A stretch of DNA of 64,000 bases, from contig CAJTLY010000006.1 of the NCBI GenBank assembly GCA_910577095.1, positions 1 to 64,000 on the forward strand, written 5' to 3'. Shown one piece after another: positions 1-6,534 of this stretch (its first letter is position 1; each line of letters opens with the position of its first letter). The notes below the pieces were generated by a model, which had not been told where the DNA came from, did not search any database, and was given only the letters and a program-made list of their open reading frames with translations. The DNA is from an uncultured Alphaproteobacteria bacterium. GTDB lineage: Bacteria > Pseudomonadota > Alphaproteobacteria > RF32 > CAG-239. The position numbers and the translations under genes were made by a program.

Positions 1-2
1 GG

Positions 3-401
3 ATTGAGATTGAACATAAAAAATATTTAGAGCGAAAATTGCGTGAATGTGACACGAAACAAGAACGGTGGCATGAGATGTATGCCGAAGCTAGTATTAC
101 ACGGAATATACATAGCAAAAAAATAAAAGAACTAGCCCAAGAAAAAGAAAAAATAGCCGAGCAACTTTTAGGCTACAGCTACTTAGTACAACAGAACTAT
201 ATAACACTTAAATATTTGACTAACCTGTATTTTTATGCAGACAAAATTTGGGATTTTCCGAAAAATGAACAAAAACAGAAGATTTTAAAATTACTCTGTT
301 CGGAAATTTTATTAGACGGGAAAAATATAGTTATTTCAATGAGAAAGCCTATTTCAGCACTAGCTGAAATAGGCTCTTGTCAAACATGGCAGGGGCAGTA
401 A
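3..401 (+). CDS. C-terminal part of a large serine recombinase (partial, cut by left edge)
   Basis: The frame is open from the left edge, so only about 132 C-terminal residues are visible. The tail has the shape typical of large serine recombinases: a charged coiled-coil stretch (KELAQEKEKIAEQLL) followed by a conserved end (KQKILKLLCSEILLDGK, then a short R-K-P segment). The catalytic domain lies outside the window. The codons are more A/T-rich than those of neighbouring housekeeping genes, as expected for a mobile element. The stop codon lies inside the 3' end of the tRNA-Trp gene on the other strand. A resolvase or phage-type integrase of the same superfamily is the alternative. Confidence 0.6.
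   Translation: MEIEHKKYLERKLRECDTKQERWHEMYAEASITRNIHSKKIKELAQEKEKIAEQLLGYSYLVQQNYITLKYLTNLYFYADKIWDFPKNEQKQKILKLLCSEILLDGKNIVISMRKPISALAEIGSCQTWQGQ
346..375. repeat. Perfect 13-bp inverted repeat inside the recombinase tail
   Basis: Bases 346-358 and 363-375 are exact reverse complements around the 4-base loop ACTA. The hairpin is encoded within the last codons of the recombinase and lies 11 bases from the tRNA 3' end. There is no T-run on either side, so it is not a standard intrinsic terminator. Confidence 0.75.
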
Positions 402-462
402 GATTCGAACTCACGACCCTCGGTTTTGGAGACCGATGCTCTACCAACTGAGCTATACCCCT
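387..462 (-). tRNA. tRNA-Trp (anticodon CCA)
   Basis: The reverse complement folds as a cloverleaf. The acceptor strands are AGGGGTA and TGCCCCT, followed by G and an encoded CCA. The D-arm holds AGCTCAGTTGGTAGAGC, the anticodon loop CTCCAAA gives CCA, and the T-arm contains GTTCGAATC. The length is 76 bases including CCA. It is transcribed leftward, and its 3' end overlaps the stop of the serine recombinase reading frame, a position often used as an attachment site by integrating elements. Confidence 0.95.
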
Positions 463-492
463 ATTTTGCGGCAGTTTGCCGACACGTCTTTC

Positions 493-521
493 TACATACA
501 CAACAATTTAAAATAAATCAA
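493..521 (-). promoter_or_regulatory. Promoter of tRNA-Trp
   Basis: On the minus strand, TTGATT (521-516) and TATGTA (498-493) are separated by 17 bases, about 30 bases upstream of the mature tRNA 5' end. Confidence 0.5.
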
Positions 522-654
522 GCACTTTTTACGCCGCCTTTACAAAAAACGCTTTTGCTGCCGGCTTTTTACTCACCTTGTCTTTCGGCAGCGGAAACTT
601 TTTATTTCGGTTTTTTCCATGCAAAGGCCAAGCCTTTCCCGTAATATTTTCCGC

Positions 655-682
655 TTGCAATTTCCGTCCGGTTCTTTAATAT
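655..682 (+). promoter_or_regulatory. Promoter of structured RNA copy A
   Basis: TTGCAA (655-660), 16 bases, TAATAT (677-682). The arrangement and hexamers are identical to those at 14661-14688 in front of copy B, and both are followed by an ACTTC-containing initial region. Confidence 0.6.
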
Positions 683-688
683 CACTTC

Positions 689-855
689 TGCAGCCGGAAA
701 CCGGATGCGGAGTATCGTAGCTCCTTTAGAACAAACAAGCAACTCCTCCAAGGGGAGCTGTCGACATAAGTGTATTTGACATACAACGAATAAGACAGAC
801 TGCGTTCTAACAGTTACGAACTCCCCGCCTTGATCTTTTCAAGGCGGTTTTGTTT
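689..855 (+). ncRNA. Candidate structured RNA, copy A
   Basis: No convincing protein is encoded here. The segment runs from a promoter to an intrinsic terminator, about 167 bases. It can form a long-range helix GGGGAG (752-757) with CTCCCC (821-826). It can also form a second helix TTAGAAC (726-732) with GTTCTAA (804-810); the order of the four strands makes a pseudoknot. A hairpin ACTG (799-802)/CAGT (811-814) presents GTTCTAA in its loop. Copy B at 14695-14854 has the same promoter, order of elements and terminator end, with different bases in the helices. It could be a free small RNA or a leader of the XRE gene that follows. I do not recognise a known family. Confidence 0.55.
825..855 (+). 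terminator. Intrinsic terminator at the end of RNA copy A
   Basis: Stem CCGCCTTG (825-832) with CAAGGCGG (840-847) followed by TTTTGTTTT. It stands about 40 bases before the XRE start codon, so it could attenuate that gene. Confidence 0.75.
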
Positions 856-891
856 TCAATTAATTCAACAAAACCAAGGGAGTTTTTAACA

Positions 892-1149
892 ATGAAATCT
901 CAATTGTATCTCAAACGCAAACTCGGGCAAAAACTGTCCGAATATCGCCACAATCATCACCTGCGGCTGGAACACGTCACCAAACGGACCGGTATTCCGT
1001 GGCAAAGGATCGACCGCCTCGAACTGGGCGAAGAAACCGGATGGCCGGTCTACAAACGGTTGCTGGAGTTTTACAACCTGGAAGCGACGGTTGAACTGAC
1101 GGATAAAGTTCCGTTCGGCCGACCGAAGAACTGCAATCCCGTCAACTGA
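892..1149 (+). CDS. Small XRE-family helix-turn-helix protein
   Basis: This 85-residue protein is one Cro/CI-type helix-turn-helix domain and little else. Around residues 8-55 it reads KLGQKLSEYRHNH, VTKRTGIPWQRIDRLELGEE and VYKRLLEFYNL, the usual five-helix pattern. The start at 892 is chosen because AGGGAG (878-883) sits 8 bases upstream; a TTG-initiated longer frame from 850 would begin inside the terminator of RNA copy A. It is likely a DNA-binding regulator, target unknown. Transcription probably comes by readthrough of the upstream RNA unit, since no separate promoter is evident. It ends in a terminator shared with lptG. Confidence 0.75.
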   Translation: MKSQLYLKRKLGQKLSEYRHNHHLRLEHVTKRTGIPWQRIDRLELGEETGWPVYKRLLEFYNLEATVELTDKVPFGRPKNCNPVN

Positions 1150-1156
1150 CAAACAT

Positions 1157-1191
1157 AAAGCGCCGCTATCTGCGGCGCTTTCCTCTTTTTT
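1157..1191. terminator. Bidirectional terminator between the XRE gene and lptG
   Basis: Stem AAAGCGCCGC (1157-1166) with GCGGCGCTTT (1172-1181), T-rich on the plus side, between two convergent genes. Confidence 0.8.
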
Positions 1192-1203
1192 AGCGGCAAC
1201 CCT

Positions 1204-2319
1204 CTATCCGTCTTCCAAATGCAGCAGTACGGATATGCTGACCATAACCACAATCAGTGTCGGCGTCCATACCGCCAACATTGCCGGAATATAACCGTTA
1301 ATTCCGAAAGCGTAAATCACCTGTGACAGAAAGTAAACCATAAAGCCGGTCGAGATACCGCCGACAATCAGAAACATCACCCCGCCGCGCCGGTTGTTGG
1401 GACGCAGGGCAAAAACAGCCGCCACCAACACCATTGCGCATAACAAGAACGGCGAATTCCACAATGACATATAGCGCATTTGATGCCGCAAAGCCGAAAA
1501 ACCTGCCAACTCGTAAAAACGGATCGTATCCGGCAGATTCCAAAAAGAAATTGCTTCCGGATCAATAAAATTTTCCTTTATCCGGTCAATTGTCAATGTA
1601 GTTTCGTAATCCACATTGTTGATTTTTTGCACCGGCTGTCCGGCCTCAAAAATCCGCACGTCTTTCAGTTCAAACTTATTGCCTTTCAGTTCCGCCGCAT
1701 AAGCTTCCACTCTTTTAAGCAATTGCGACTGGCGGTCCATTTCCAACACGCTCACCCTTCTGAGCAACAATACGTCTTCTTCCTGCCGCACCGATTTCGC
1801 TTCCAATACCAAAAAGGTGTTTTCGTCAACCGCCTCGCGAATCCACAAGCCCTTGTTTGAAAACAAAACCGCCTTCGGATCTTTCGTCTTAAAACGATAA
1901 TCCAGCGTCTCATAAACTTCGTACAGATAAGAAGAAACCGGATTAAGCATCGTGATATTGACAATACCGACCATAAACACGGCAGCCAGCACCGGCGCCA
2001 AAAATCCCCAGATGGAAACCCCGGCCGCGCGGATAATGACAAATTCGTTGCTGCGACTGACTTTCCAAAACGTGATCATCGCCGCAATCATCATAATAAA
2101 CGGAAACACCATTTCAAAGGTGCGCGGCAACTTGGAAAAGGCCATTTTCAGAATAAAAACCAAATCCACGTCCGGCCGGTCGGCGGTACGGCGTAACAGT
2201 TCGATCACTTCAAACATCAGAATAACGCCGGTTACCATCAACAGAACCGCAATAAAATTGATTAAGATCTGTTTGGTCAGATATCGTCCCAAAATAGAAG
2301 TCGGATTCATCGCTTTCAC
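1204..2319 (-). CDS. lptG: LPS export ABC transporter permease LptG
   Basis: The product is an inner-membrane permease of the LptB2FG complex that extracts lipopolysaccharide from the inner membrane. The 371 residues match the LptF/LptG (YjgP/YjgQ) layout: three N-terminal membrane helices (roughly 17-37, 67-87, 103-125), a large periplasmic domain, and three C-terminal helices ending in LHLEDG. The start may be the GTG at 2319 or the ATG three codons later. It lies 60 bases downstream of gmk. No lptF is present in the window, whereas lptF and lptG are adjacent in many genomes. Confidence 0.85.
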   Translation of the reverse strand: MKAMNPTSILGRYLTKQILINFIAVLLMVTGVILMFEVIELLRRTADRPDVDLVFILKMAFSKLPRTFEMVFPFIMMIAAMITFWKVSRSNEFVIIRAAGVSIWGFLAPVLAAVFMVGIVNITMLNPVSSYLYEVYETLDYRFKTKDPKAVLFSNKGLWIREAVDENTFLVLEAKSVRQEEDVLLLRRVSVLEMDRQSQLLKRVEAYAAELKGNKFELKDVRIFEAGQPVQKINNVDYETTLTIDRIKENFIDPEAISFWNLPDTIRFYELAGFSALRHQMRYMSLWNSPFLLCAMVLVAAVFALRPNNRRGGVMFLIVGGISTGFMVYFLSQVIYAFGINGYIPAMLAVWTPTLIVVMVSISVLLHLEDG

Positions 2320-2379
2320 TTTGTCTTGTTAAATTTGCTGCTCAGCATACCCAAAATTATGATGCTTGGCAAGCAGAGT

Positions 2380-3045
2380 TTATGCTTCTTGGGCTTCTTT
2401 TACCAACGCATCGACCAACGTTTTCAAACCGTTCAGCTGGCGCACCCGTTTCATTCGTTCTCCGGAAATGATGCGACGGATTTTCTCCACCGTATCTTCC
2501 AGTTCTTCATTGACAACCACATAGTCAAATTCGTCCCAATGGCTGATTTTTTCCAAAACCATATTCATACGCTTTTCGATCACTTCGGGGCTGTCGGTCC
2601 CGCGACCTTCCAAACGGCGGCGTACTTCTTTGATCGACGGCGGCAGCAAATAAATCGTCACCGCATCGGCACCGGCCTTTTCCTTCATCTGACGCGCCCC
2701 CATCCAATCGAGATCAAACAACACGTCTTCGCCGACGTTGATAAAACTGTCCACCTCCGAACGCAAAGTTCCGTAACGGTTTCCGTACTGCGAGTCGACA
2801 TATTCGTAAAAAGCGTCTTCCTTAATCAGCCGATCATACTGCTGATCGGTAATAAAATAATAATCCACCCCGTCAACCTCATTATGACGTCGCGGACGGG
2901 TGGTTACCGAAACCGAAAACTTAATATGCGGATCGCGGGCAAGAATTTCCTTAATGACGGTTCCTTTGCCGGCACCGGACGGCCCCTCGATAATAAACAT
3001 GGTGCCGCGGCGGACCTTCCGCAGATAATTAATAACGTCTTCCAT
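2380..3045 (-). CDS. gmk: Guanylate kinase
   Basis: The enzyme phosphorylates GMP to GDP with ATP. The 221 residues contain the P-loop GPSGAGKGT near residue 20, the GMP-binding region SVTTRPRR and the YYF segment, and the lid RGTDSPEVIEKRM. The start follows GGAG with 6 bases of spacing. The short N-terminal extension before the P-loop and the C-terminal tail of about 20 residues are normal variation. It follows yicC after 3 bases, an arrangement common in bacteria. Confidence 0.95.
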   Translation of the reverse strand: MEDVINYLRKVRRGTMFIIEGPSGAGKGTVIKEILARDPHIKFSVSVTTRPRRHNEVDGVDYYFITDQQYDRLIKEDAFYEYVDSQYGNRYGTLRSEVDSFINVGEDVLFDLDWMGARQMKEKAGADAVTIYLLPPSIKEVRRRLEGRGTDSPEVIEKRMNMVLEKISHWDEFDYVVVNEELEDTVEKIRRIISGERMKRVRQLNGLKTLVDALVKEAQEA

Positions 3046-3048
3046 TTT

Positions 3049-3951
3049 CTACTCCATATTTTGTACTTGTTCACGCAATTGCTCAATAACCGCCTTCAGT
3101 TCCATCCCGCGATTGATAATCTCAATATCCGCCGCTTTGGAACAAGTTGTGTTGGTTTCGCGATTCAGTTCCTGACACAAAAAGTCGAAGCGGCGTCCCA
3201 ACGTCTGCCCGGCTTCCAGCAATTGGCGCGCTGTTTTGACATGCGCCGTCAGCCGATCGATTTCTTCGCGAATATCGGCCCGGTTCACTAACAAAACAGC
3301 TTCCTGAGCCAGCCGTTCCTCACTGATCGGATTTCCTTCCAGCAATTCGGCCAGCTGGGCGGTGAGCTTTTGTTTCAAAGCTGCCGGTTGCAAGGCAGCT
3401 TTACGGGCAATGTCTTTAACCAAAGCCTCAATCCGGTCGACTTGTTGTTCCAGCACCGACTTAATTTTTGCACCTTCCTGACGGCGGTCAAACTGCAAAC
3501 GCACGCAACATTCTTCAAAACCGGCGCTCAGCCGTTGGCGGATCAACTCCAGTTCTTCCTCGCCAAAACGGTTTTTAACCACTTCAATCACGCCGTTTAC
3601 TCCCAGCAGTTCACTGGCAGAGGGACGTGCCAAATCATCGGGATGGGCACGGTACAAATCCACCGCGGCACCGGTCAGGCGTTCCAGCAATTCGCGATTG
3701 ATGTTAACCTCGGTATCGCTGCGTTCAAGCGTCACTTCAAGCGAAACATTCATATTGCCGCGTTCAAAATAAGCGGCGGCAATATTGCGCAGATTAAGGC
3801 TGATTTCATCCAGCCACGACGGCAGCCGGGTTTTCAGGTCCAGACTTTTGCCGTTGACGCTTTTAATTTCCCACACCCAGGAAAGCGAAAAGTTTCCCTG
3901 TTCCAAACTGCCGCTCTGGCGGGCAAAACCGGTCATACTGGATATTTGCAA
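3049..3951 (-). CDS. yicC: YicC-family endoribonuclease
   Basis: The 300 residues match the YicC/YloC family throughout. The N-terminus MQISSMTGFAR, the E(I/V)KSVN motif and the C-terminal E-rich helix ending REQVQNME are family hallmarks; C-terminal DUF1732 is included. Family members have been characterised as RNA-degrading enzymes acting on small RNAs. The gene is directly upstream of gmk with 3 bases between them, so the two are surely cotranscribed. The role in this organism is inferred from the family only. Confidence 0.88.
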   Translation of the reverse strand: MQISSMTGFARQSGSLEQGNFSLSWVWEIKSVNGKSLDLKTRLPSWLDEISLNLRNIAAAYFERGNMNVSLEVTLERSDTEVNINRELLERLTGAAVDLYRAHPDDLARPSASELLGVNGVIEVVKNRFGEEELELIRQRLSAGFEECCVRLQFDRRQEGAKIKSVLEQQVDRIEALVKDIARKAALQPAALKQKLTAQLAELLEGNPISEERLAQEAVLLVNRADIREEIDRLTAHVKTARQLLEAGQTLGRRFDFLCQELNRETNTTCSKAADIEIINRGMELKAVIEQLREQVQNME

Positions 3952-4029
3952 AAAAGTTCTCCCGAAAAATAAAATTTTGGTTATTATAGAAGAAAAAGTT
4001 TAACAATACTTTATAACGGAATCAAAAAA

Positions 4030-4794
4030 ATGGAAACAAAATTCAAAAACGTTCTCATCACCGGCGCCTCTTCGGGAATCGGTCAGGCCATGGCCCTGTA
4101 CTATGCCGCTGCCGGCACGGAACGCCTTTTTATCTGCGGACGCAACCGCGAACGCCTGGACGAAGTTAAACGGGAATGCGAAAAATTCGGCGCCAAAGTA
4201 GACGCCGCCGTCGTCGACGTCAACGATCGCGACAAGGTCAAGCGCTGGATCGTCGGCAGCAACAAAAAAGCAGCGCTTCATTTGGTGTTGGCCAATGCCG
4301 GAGTCGCAACCACCGCCGAAGTGGAAGAAAACATTTACAACACTTTCAACACCAACATTTTCGGGGTTTTGCACACCGTTCTGCCGGCAATTGAAATATT
4401 TTCCAAACGACGGAGCAAAACACCGACGGCGATTGCCATGCTGAGTTCAATCGCCGGTTACCACGGCCTGGCCGGCTGCCCTTCCTACAGCGCCAGCAAA
4501 GCCTGCGTCAAAGCATACGGCGAAGCGCTCAGAGTATATTTGGCCCCTCGCAATATTCAAGTCAGCGTCATTTGTCCCGGATTCGTCAAGTCGCGCATTA
4601 CCGACCGAAACACCTGCCCGATGCCGTTTTTCATGCCGGCAGAAAAAGCAGCAGCCATCATCGGACACCGGCTGGAAAACAATGTCGGACTAATCGCTTT
4701 TCCGTGGCCGATGCGCCTTTCGGCATGGTTTCTTTCGATTCTGCCCAACCGTCTCAGCAGCTTTATCGCTTCCAAATTGCCTTATAAAGTGTAA
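4030..4794 (+). CDS. Short-chain dehydrogenase/reductase
   Basis: This 254-residue protein is a classical SDR with a Rossmann fold. Visible motifs are ITGASSGIGQ (about 10-19) for NAD(P) binding, ANAGV after the fourth strand, a catalytic serine in MLSSIAG, and the YSASK catalytic Tyr-Lys pair near 155. A PG motif (VICPGFVKSR) follows. The extended hydrophobic C-terminus may touch the membrane. The substrate cannot be told from sequence. It is transcribed alone, divergent from yicC and convergent with a small membrane-protein gene. Confidence 0.85.
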   Translation: METKFKNVLITGASSGIGQAMALYYAAAGTERLFICGRNRERLDEVKRECEKFGAKVDAAVVDVNDRDKVKRWIVGSNKKAALHLVLANAGVATTAEVEENIYNTFNTNIFGVLHTVLPAIEIFSKRRSKTPTAIAMLSSIAGYHGLAGCPSYSASKACVKAYGEALRVYLAPRNIQVSVICPGFVKSRITDRNTCPMPFFMPAEKAAAIIGHRLENNVGLIAFPWPMRLSAWFLSILPNRLSSFIASKLPYKV

Positions 4795-4826
4795 ACGCTG
4801 CCGTACGATCGGTTTTTAAAAACCAA

Positions 4827-4864
4827 AAAGAGGAAACTTGCCGTTCAAGACAACTTTCCTCTTT
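4827..4864. terminator. Convergent terminator after the SDR gene
   Basis: AAAGAGGAAA (4827-4836) pairs with TTTCCTCTTT (4855-4864). T-rich sequence follows on the plus side and A-rich on the other, so it can serve both convergent genes. Confidence 0.6.
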
Positions 4865-4878
4865 TGATTTCTCTTTTC

Positions 4879-5091
4879 CTATTTCTTTTTTCCGAAAAAG
4901 GCCTTGCATGCCAGCACCGACATGACAATCAGCGCTGCCGAAGAAATCAGGGTGCCGCCGGCAAAATTAAATACCGCAACGGCAAAAAGATACACCGTCA
5001 CATTTCTATACTCGCCGCGTCTAAAAAAGATAACAACCGGCGCTGCAAAGGCAATCAGAACTGCCCAGCAAATAATTTGAATCCATATCAT
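4879..5091 (-). CDS. Small two-helix membrane protein, unknown
   Basis: The 70-residue product has two hydrophobic segments (about 5-22 and 33-62) separated by a basic loop FFRRGEYRN, and ends in a lysine cluster, FFGKKK. This is a plausible inner-membrane miniprotein. No Shine-Dalgarno is visible ahead of the ATG. Upstream lies the repeat cluster 5120-5240. I do not recognise a family. Confidence 0.5.
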   Translation of the reverse strand: MIWIQIICWAVLIAFAAPVVIFFRRGEYRNVTVYLFAVAVFNFAGGTLISSAALIVMSVLACKAFFGKKK

Positions 5092-5119
5092 ATATTATAT
5101 TTTTAATTTTCATCGAAAA

Positions 5120-5240
5120 AAGGTTAACATATGGTTCGGATTCTTTTGGCACAGAAATTTTCGAACATATGATTAACCTTAAAAATACGAAATTTTTTCA
5201 GTATGGATTATATGTTCGTTTCTTTGGCACAGAAAAGAGA
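5120..5240. repeat. Cluster of inverted and direct repeats
   Basis: An imperfect inverted repeat (5120-5138 with 5162-5180; AAGGTTAACATATGGTTCG against its near complement) surrounds a 23-base loop. A direct repeat of about 27 bases, built on ATATG-TTCG then TTTGGCACAGAAA, occurs at 5129-5156 and again at 5210-5235. The region 5092-5411 otherwise holds no convincing gene. It could be a remnant of a small mobile element or a regulatory structure. Confidence 0.6.
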
Positions 5241-5365
5241 TACATATAATAATCAACTAAAAAGTAACAAAATCGTATTTTGTAAATTTGATTATAAACC
5301 TTTTATGATTGCTCCGCAACAAAAATATCTGCTCGAATCCCTCATACCGCTAACCGGGCGCAAAA

Positions 5366-5398
5366 AAACAGCCCTGAATCGACATCAGGGCTGTTTTT
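5366..5398. terminator. Terminator of carD
   Basis: ACAGCCCTG and CAGGGCTGT form a strong stem at 5369-5394. It is flanked by A7 on one side and T5 on the other and lies 14 bases beyond the carD stop. Confidence 0.85.
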
Positions 5399-5411
5399 AT
5401 CCGGCAAAGAA

Positions 5412-5954
5412 TTATTCTGCGGCAATCGCGGCATCGGCCGACAAAATGTCCAACAGCTTTTTGGTCGCATCCGGCGCACTGATATTGTTGCAAATGGCAT
5501 ATTCGTTGGCCAGCCGATCAAGCGCCTGTTCATAAATCTGACGTTCGCTGTAAGACTGTTCCGAAAGGTTCTCGCGGCGATAAAGGTCCCGGACCACTTC
5601 CGCAATCGCTACCGGGCTGCCCGAATTGATTTTGTTTTCATATTCCTGAGCACGGCGCGACCACATGATCTTCTTGACCTTTGCCTTGCCTTTCAAGACA
5701 TCAACCGCTTCATCCATGATCGACGTTTCGGAAATTTTGCGCAAGCCCACGCTCTCGGCCTTACAGAGCGGCACCCGCAGCGTCATCTTATCTTTGTCAA
5801 AATTAACAACAATCAATTCTAATTCAGATCCTCCGATTTTCTGTGTGGCAATATCGGCAACTTTTCCCACCCCGTGAGCCGGATAAACCACAAATTCGCC
5901 GGAATTGAATACAATTTTCGATGTTGTTTTCTTGTTCATTACTTGTTTTCCCAT
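5412..5954 (-). CDS. CarD/CdnL-family transcription regulator
   Basis: CarD/CdnL proteins bind the RNA polymerase beta subunit and stabilise open complexes at promoters such as those of rRNA genes. The 180-residue product has the N-terminal Tudor-like RNAP-interaction domain (GEFVVYPAHGVGKV, about 19-32) and the helical DNA-binding domain, including KKIMWSRRAQEYENKI. An ATG five codons in (5939) is an alternative start. It is a single-gene unit with its own terminator. Confidence 0.88.
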   Translation of the reverse strand: MGKQVMNKKTTSKIVFNSGEFVVYPAHGVGKVADIATQKIGGSELELIVVNFDKDKMTLRVPLCKAESVGLRKISETSIMDEAVDVLKGKAKVKKIMWSRRAQEYENKINSGSPVAIAEVVRDLYRRENLSEQSYSERQIYEQALDRLANEYAICNNISAPDATKKLLDILSADAAIAAE

Positions 5955-6052
5955 AAGTTAAACCAAATATCCAAATCTTCGTTTTTCTCCAAAACAGTGC
6001 CTACTATACCACATTTTAAAGGGTAAATCCAGTCTGTTTTTTTATTTTTTTG

Positions 6053-6532
6053 TCAATTGCCGCCGCTGACCGGAAACAACTGTGTCTGGCGAAGCGCTTC
6101 CCCCAAAACCATCGTCGCCGACACCGCCACGTTAATCGAACGCGCCGCTTCGGTCATCGGAATGGTTACACGGGCATCCACCGACTGATGAACCGCTTCC
6201 GGAACCCCGGCGCTTTCGCGGCCGACCATCAGAACGTCGGTGGGTCGAAACTCAAAATCGGTATAACACAGCGGCGATTTCGTCGTCAGCAAAACGATAC
6301 GGCCGTATTCTTCCGGATGCGCATAAGCATAGCTGCAAAAGTCATCCCAGGAATTATGACGCCGATATTTGACCAAATCGAGATAATCCATGCCGTAACG
6401 GCGTAAAGCCCGCTCATCAAATACAAAACCGCAAGGTTCGATAATATCGACTTCAACCCCCATACAGGCACCAAGCCGCAGCATGGTGCCCGTATTTTGC
6501 GGCATATCGGGTTGAAACAAAGCCAACCGCAT
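6053..6532 (-). CDS. trmL: tRNA (cytidine(34)-2'-O)-methyltransferase TrmL
   Basis: A 159-residue SPOUT-fold RNA methyltransferase of the TrmL (YibK) size class. It has the N-terminal LFQPDMPQNTGTMLRL, the SAM-knot segments VLMVGRESAGVP and VTIPMTEAARSINVAVS, which are diagnostic of the family. It methylates the wobble base of leucine tRNAs in characterised homologues. It sits 2 bases downstream of ileS, so both are in one transcript. Confidence 0.92.
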   Translation of the reverse strand: MRLALFQPDMPQNTGTMLRLGACMGVEVDIIEPCGFVFDERALRRYGMDYLDLVKYRRHNSWDDFCSYAYAHPEEYGRIVLLTTKSPLCYTDFEFRPTDVLMVGRESAGVPEAVHQSVDARVTIPMTEAARSINVAVSATMVLGEALRQTQLFPVSGGN

Positions 6533-6534
6533 GA

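Noticed and set aside
426..644. 72-residue plus-strand frame over tRNA-Trp and its promoter
   Set aside because: It begins inside the tRNA gene antisense and has no Shine-Dalgarno or protein-like composition.
689..855. tRNA, tmRNA, SRP RNA or RNase P RNA identity for the structured RNA
   Set aside because: None of the conserved cores of these RNAs is visible in either copy.
850..891. TTG start for a longer XRE protein
   Set aside because: The start lies in the T-run of the terminator; the ATG at 892 has a good ribosome-binding site.
5203..5535. 110-residue plus-strand frame
   Set aside because: Its second half is antisense to carD and crosses the carD terminator.
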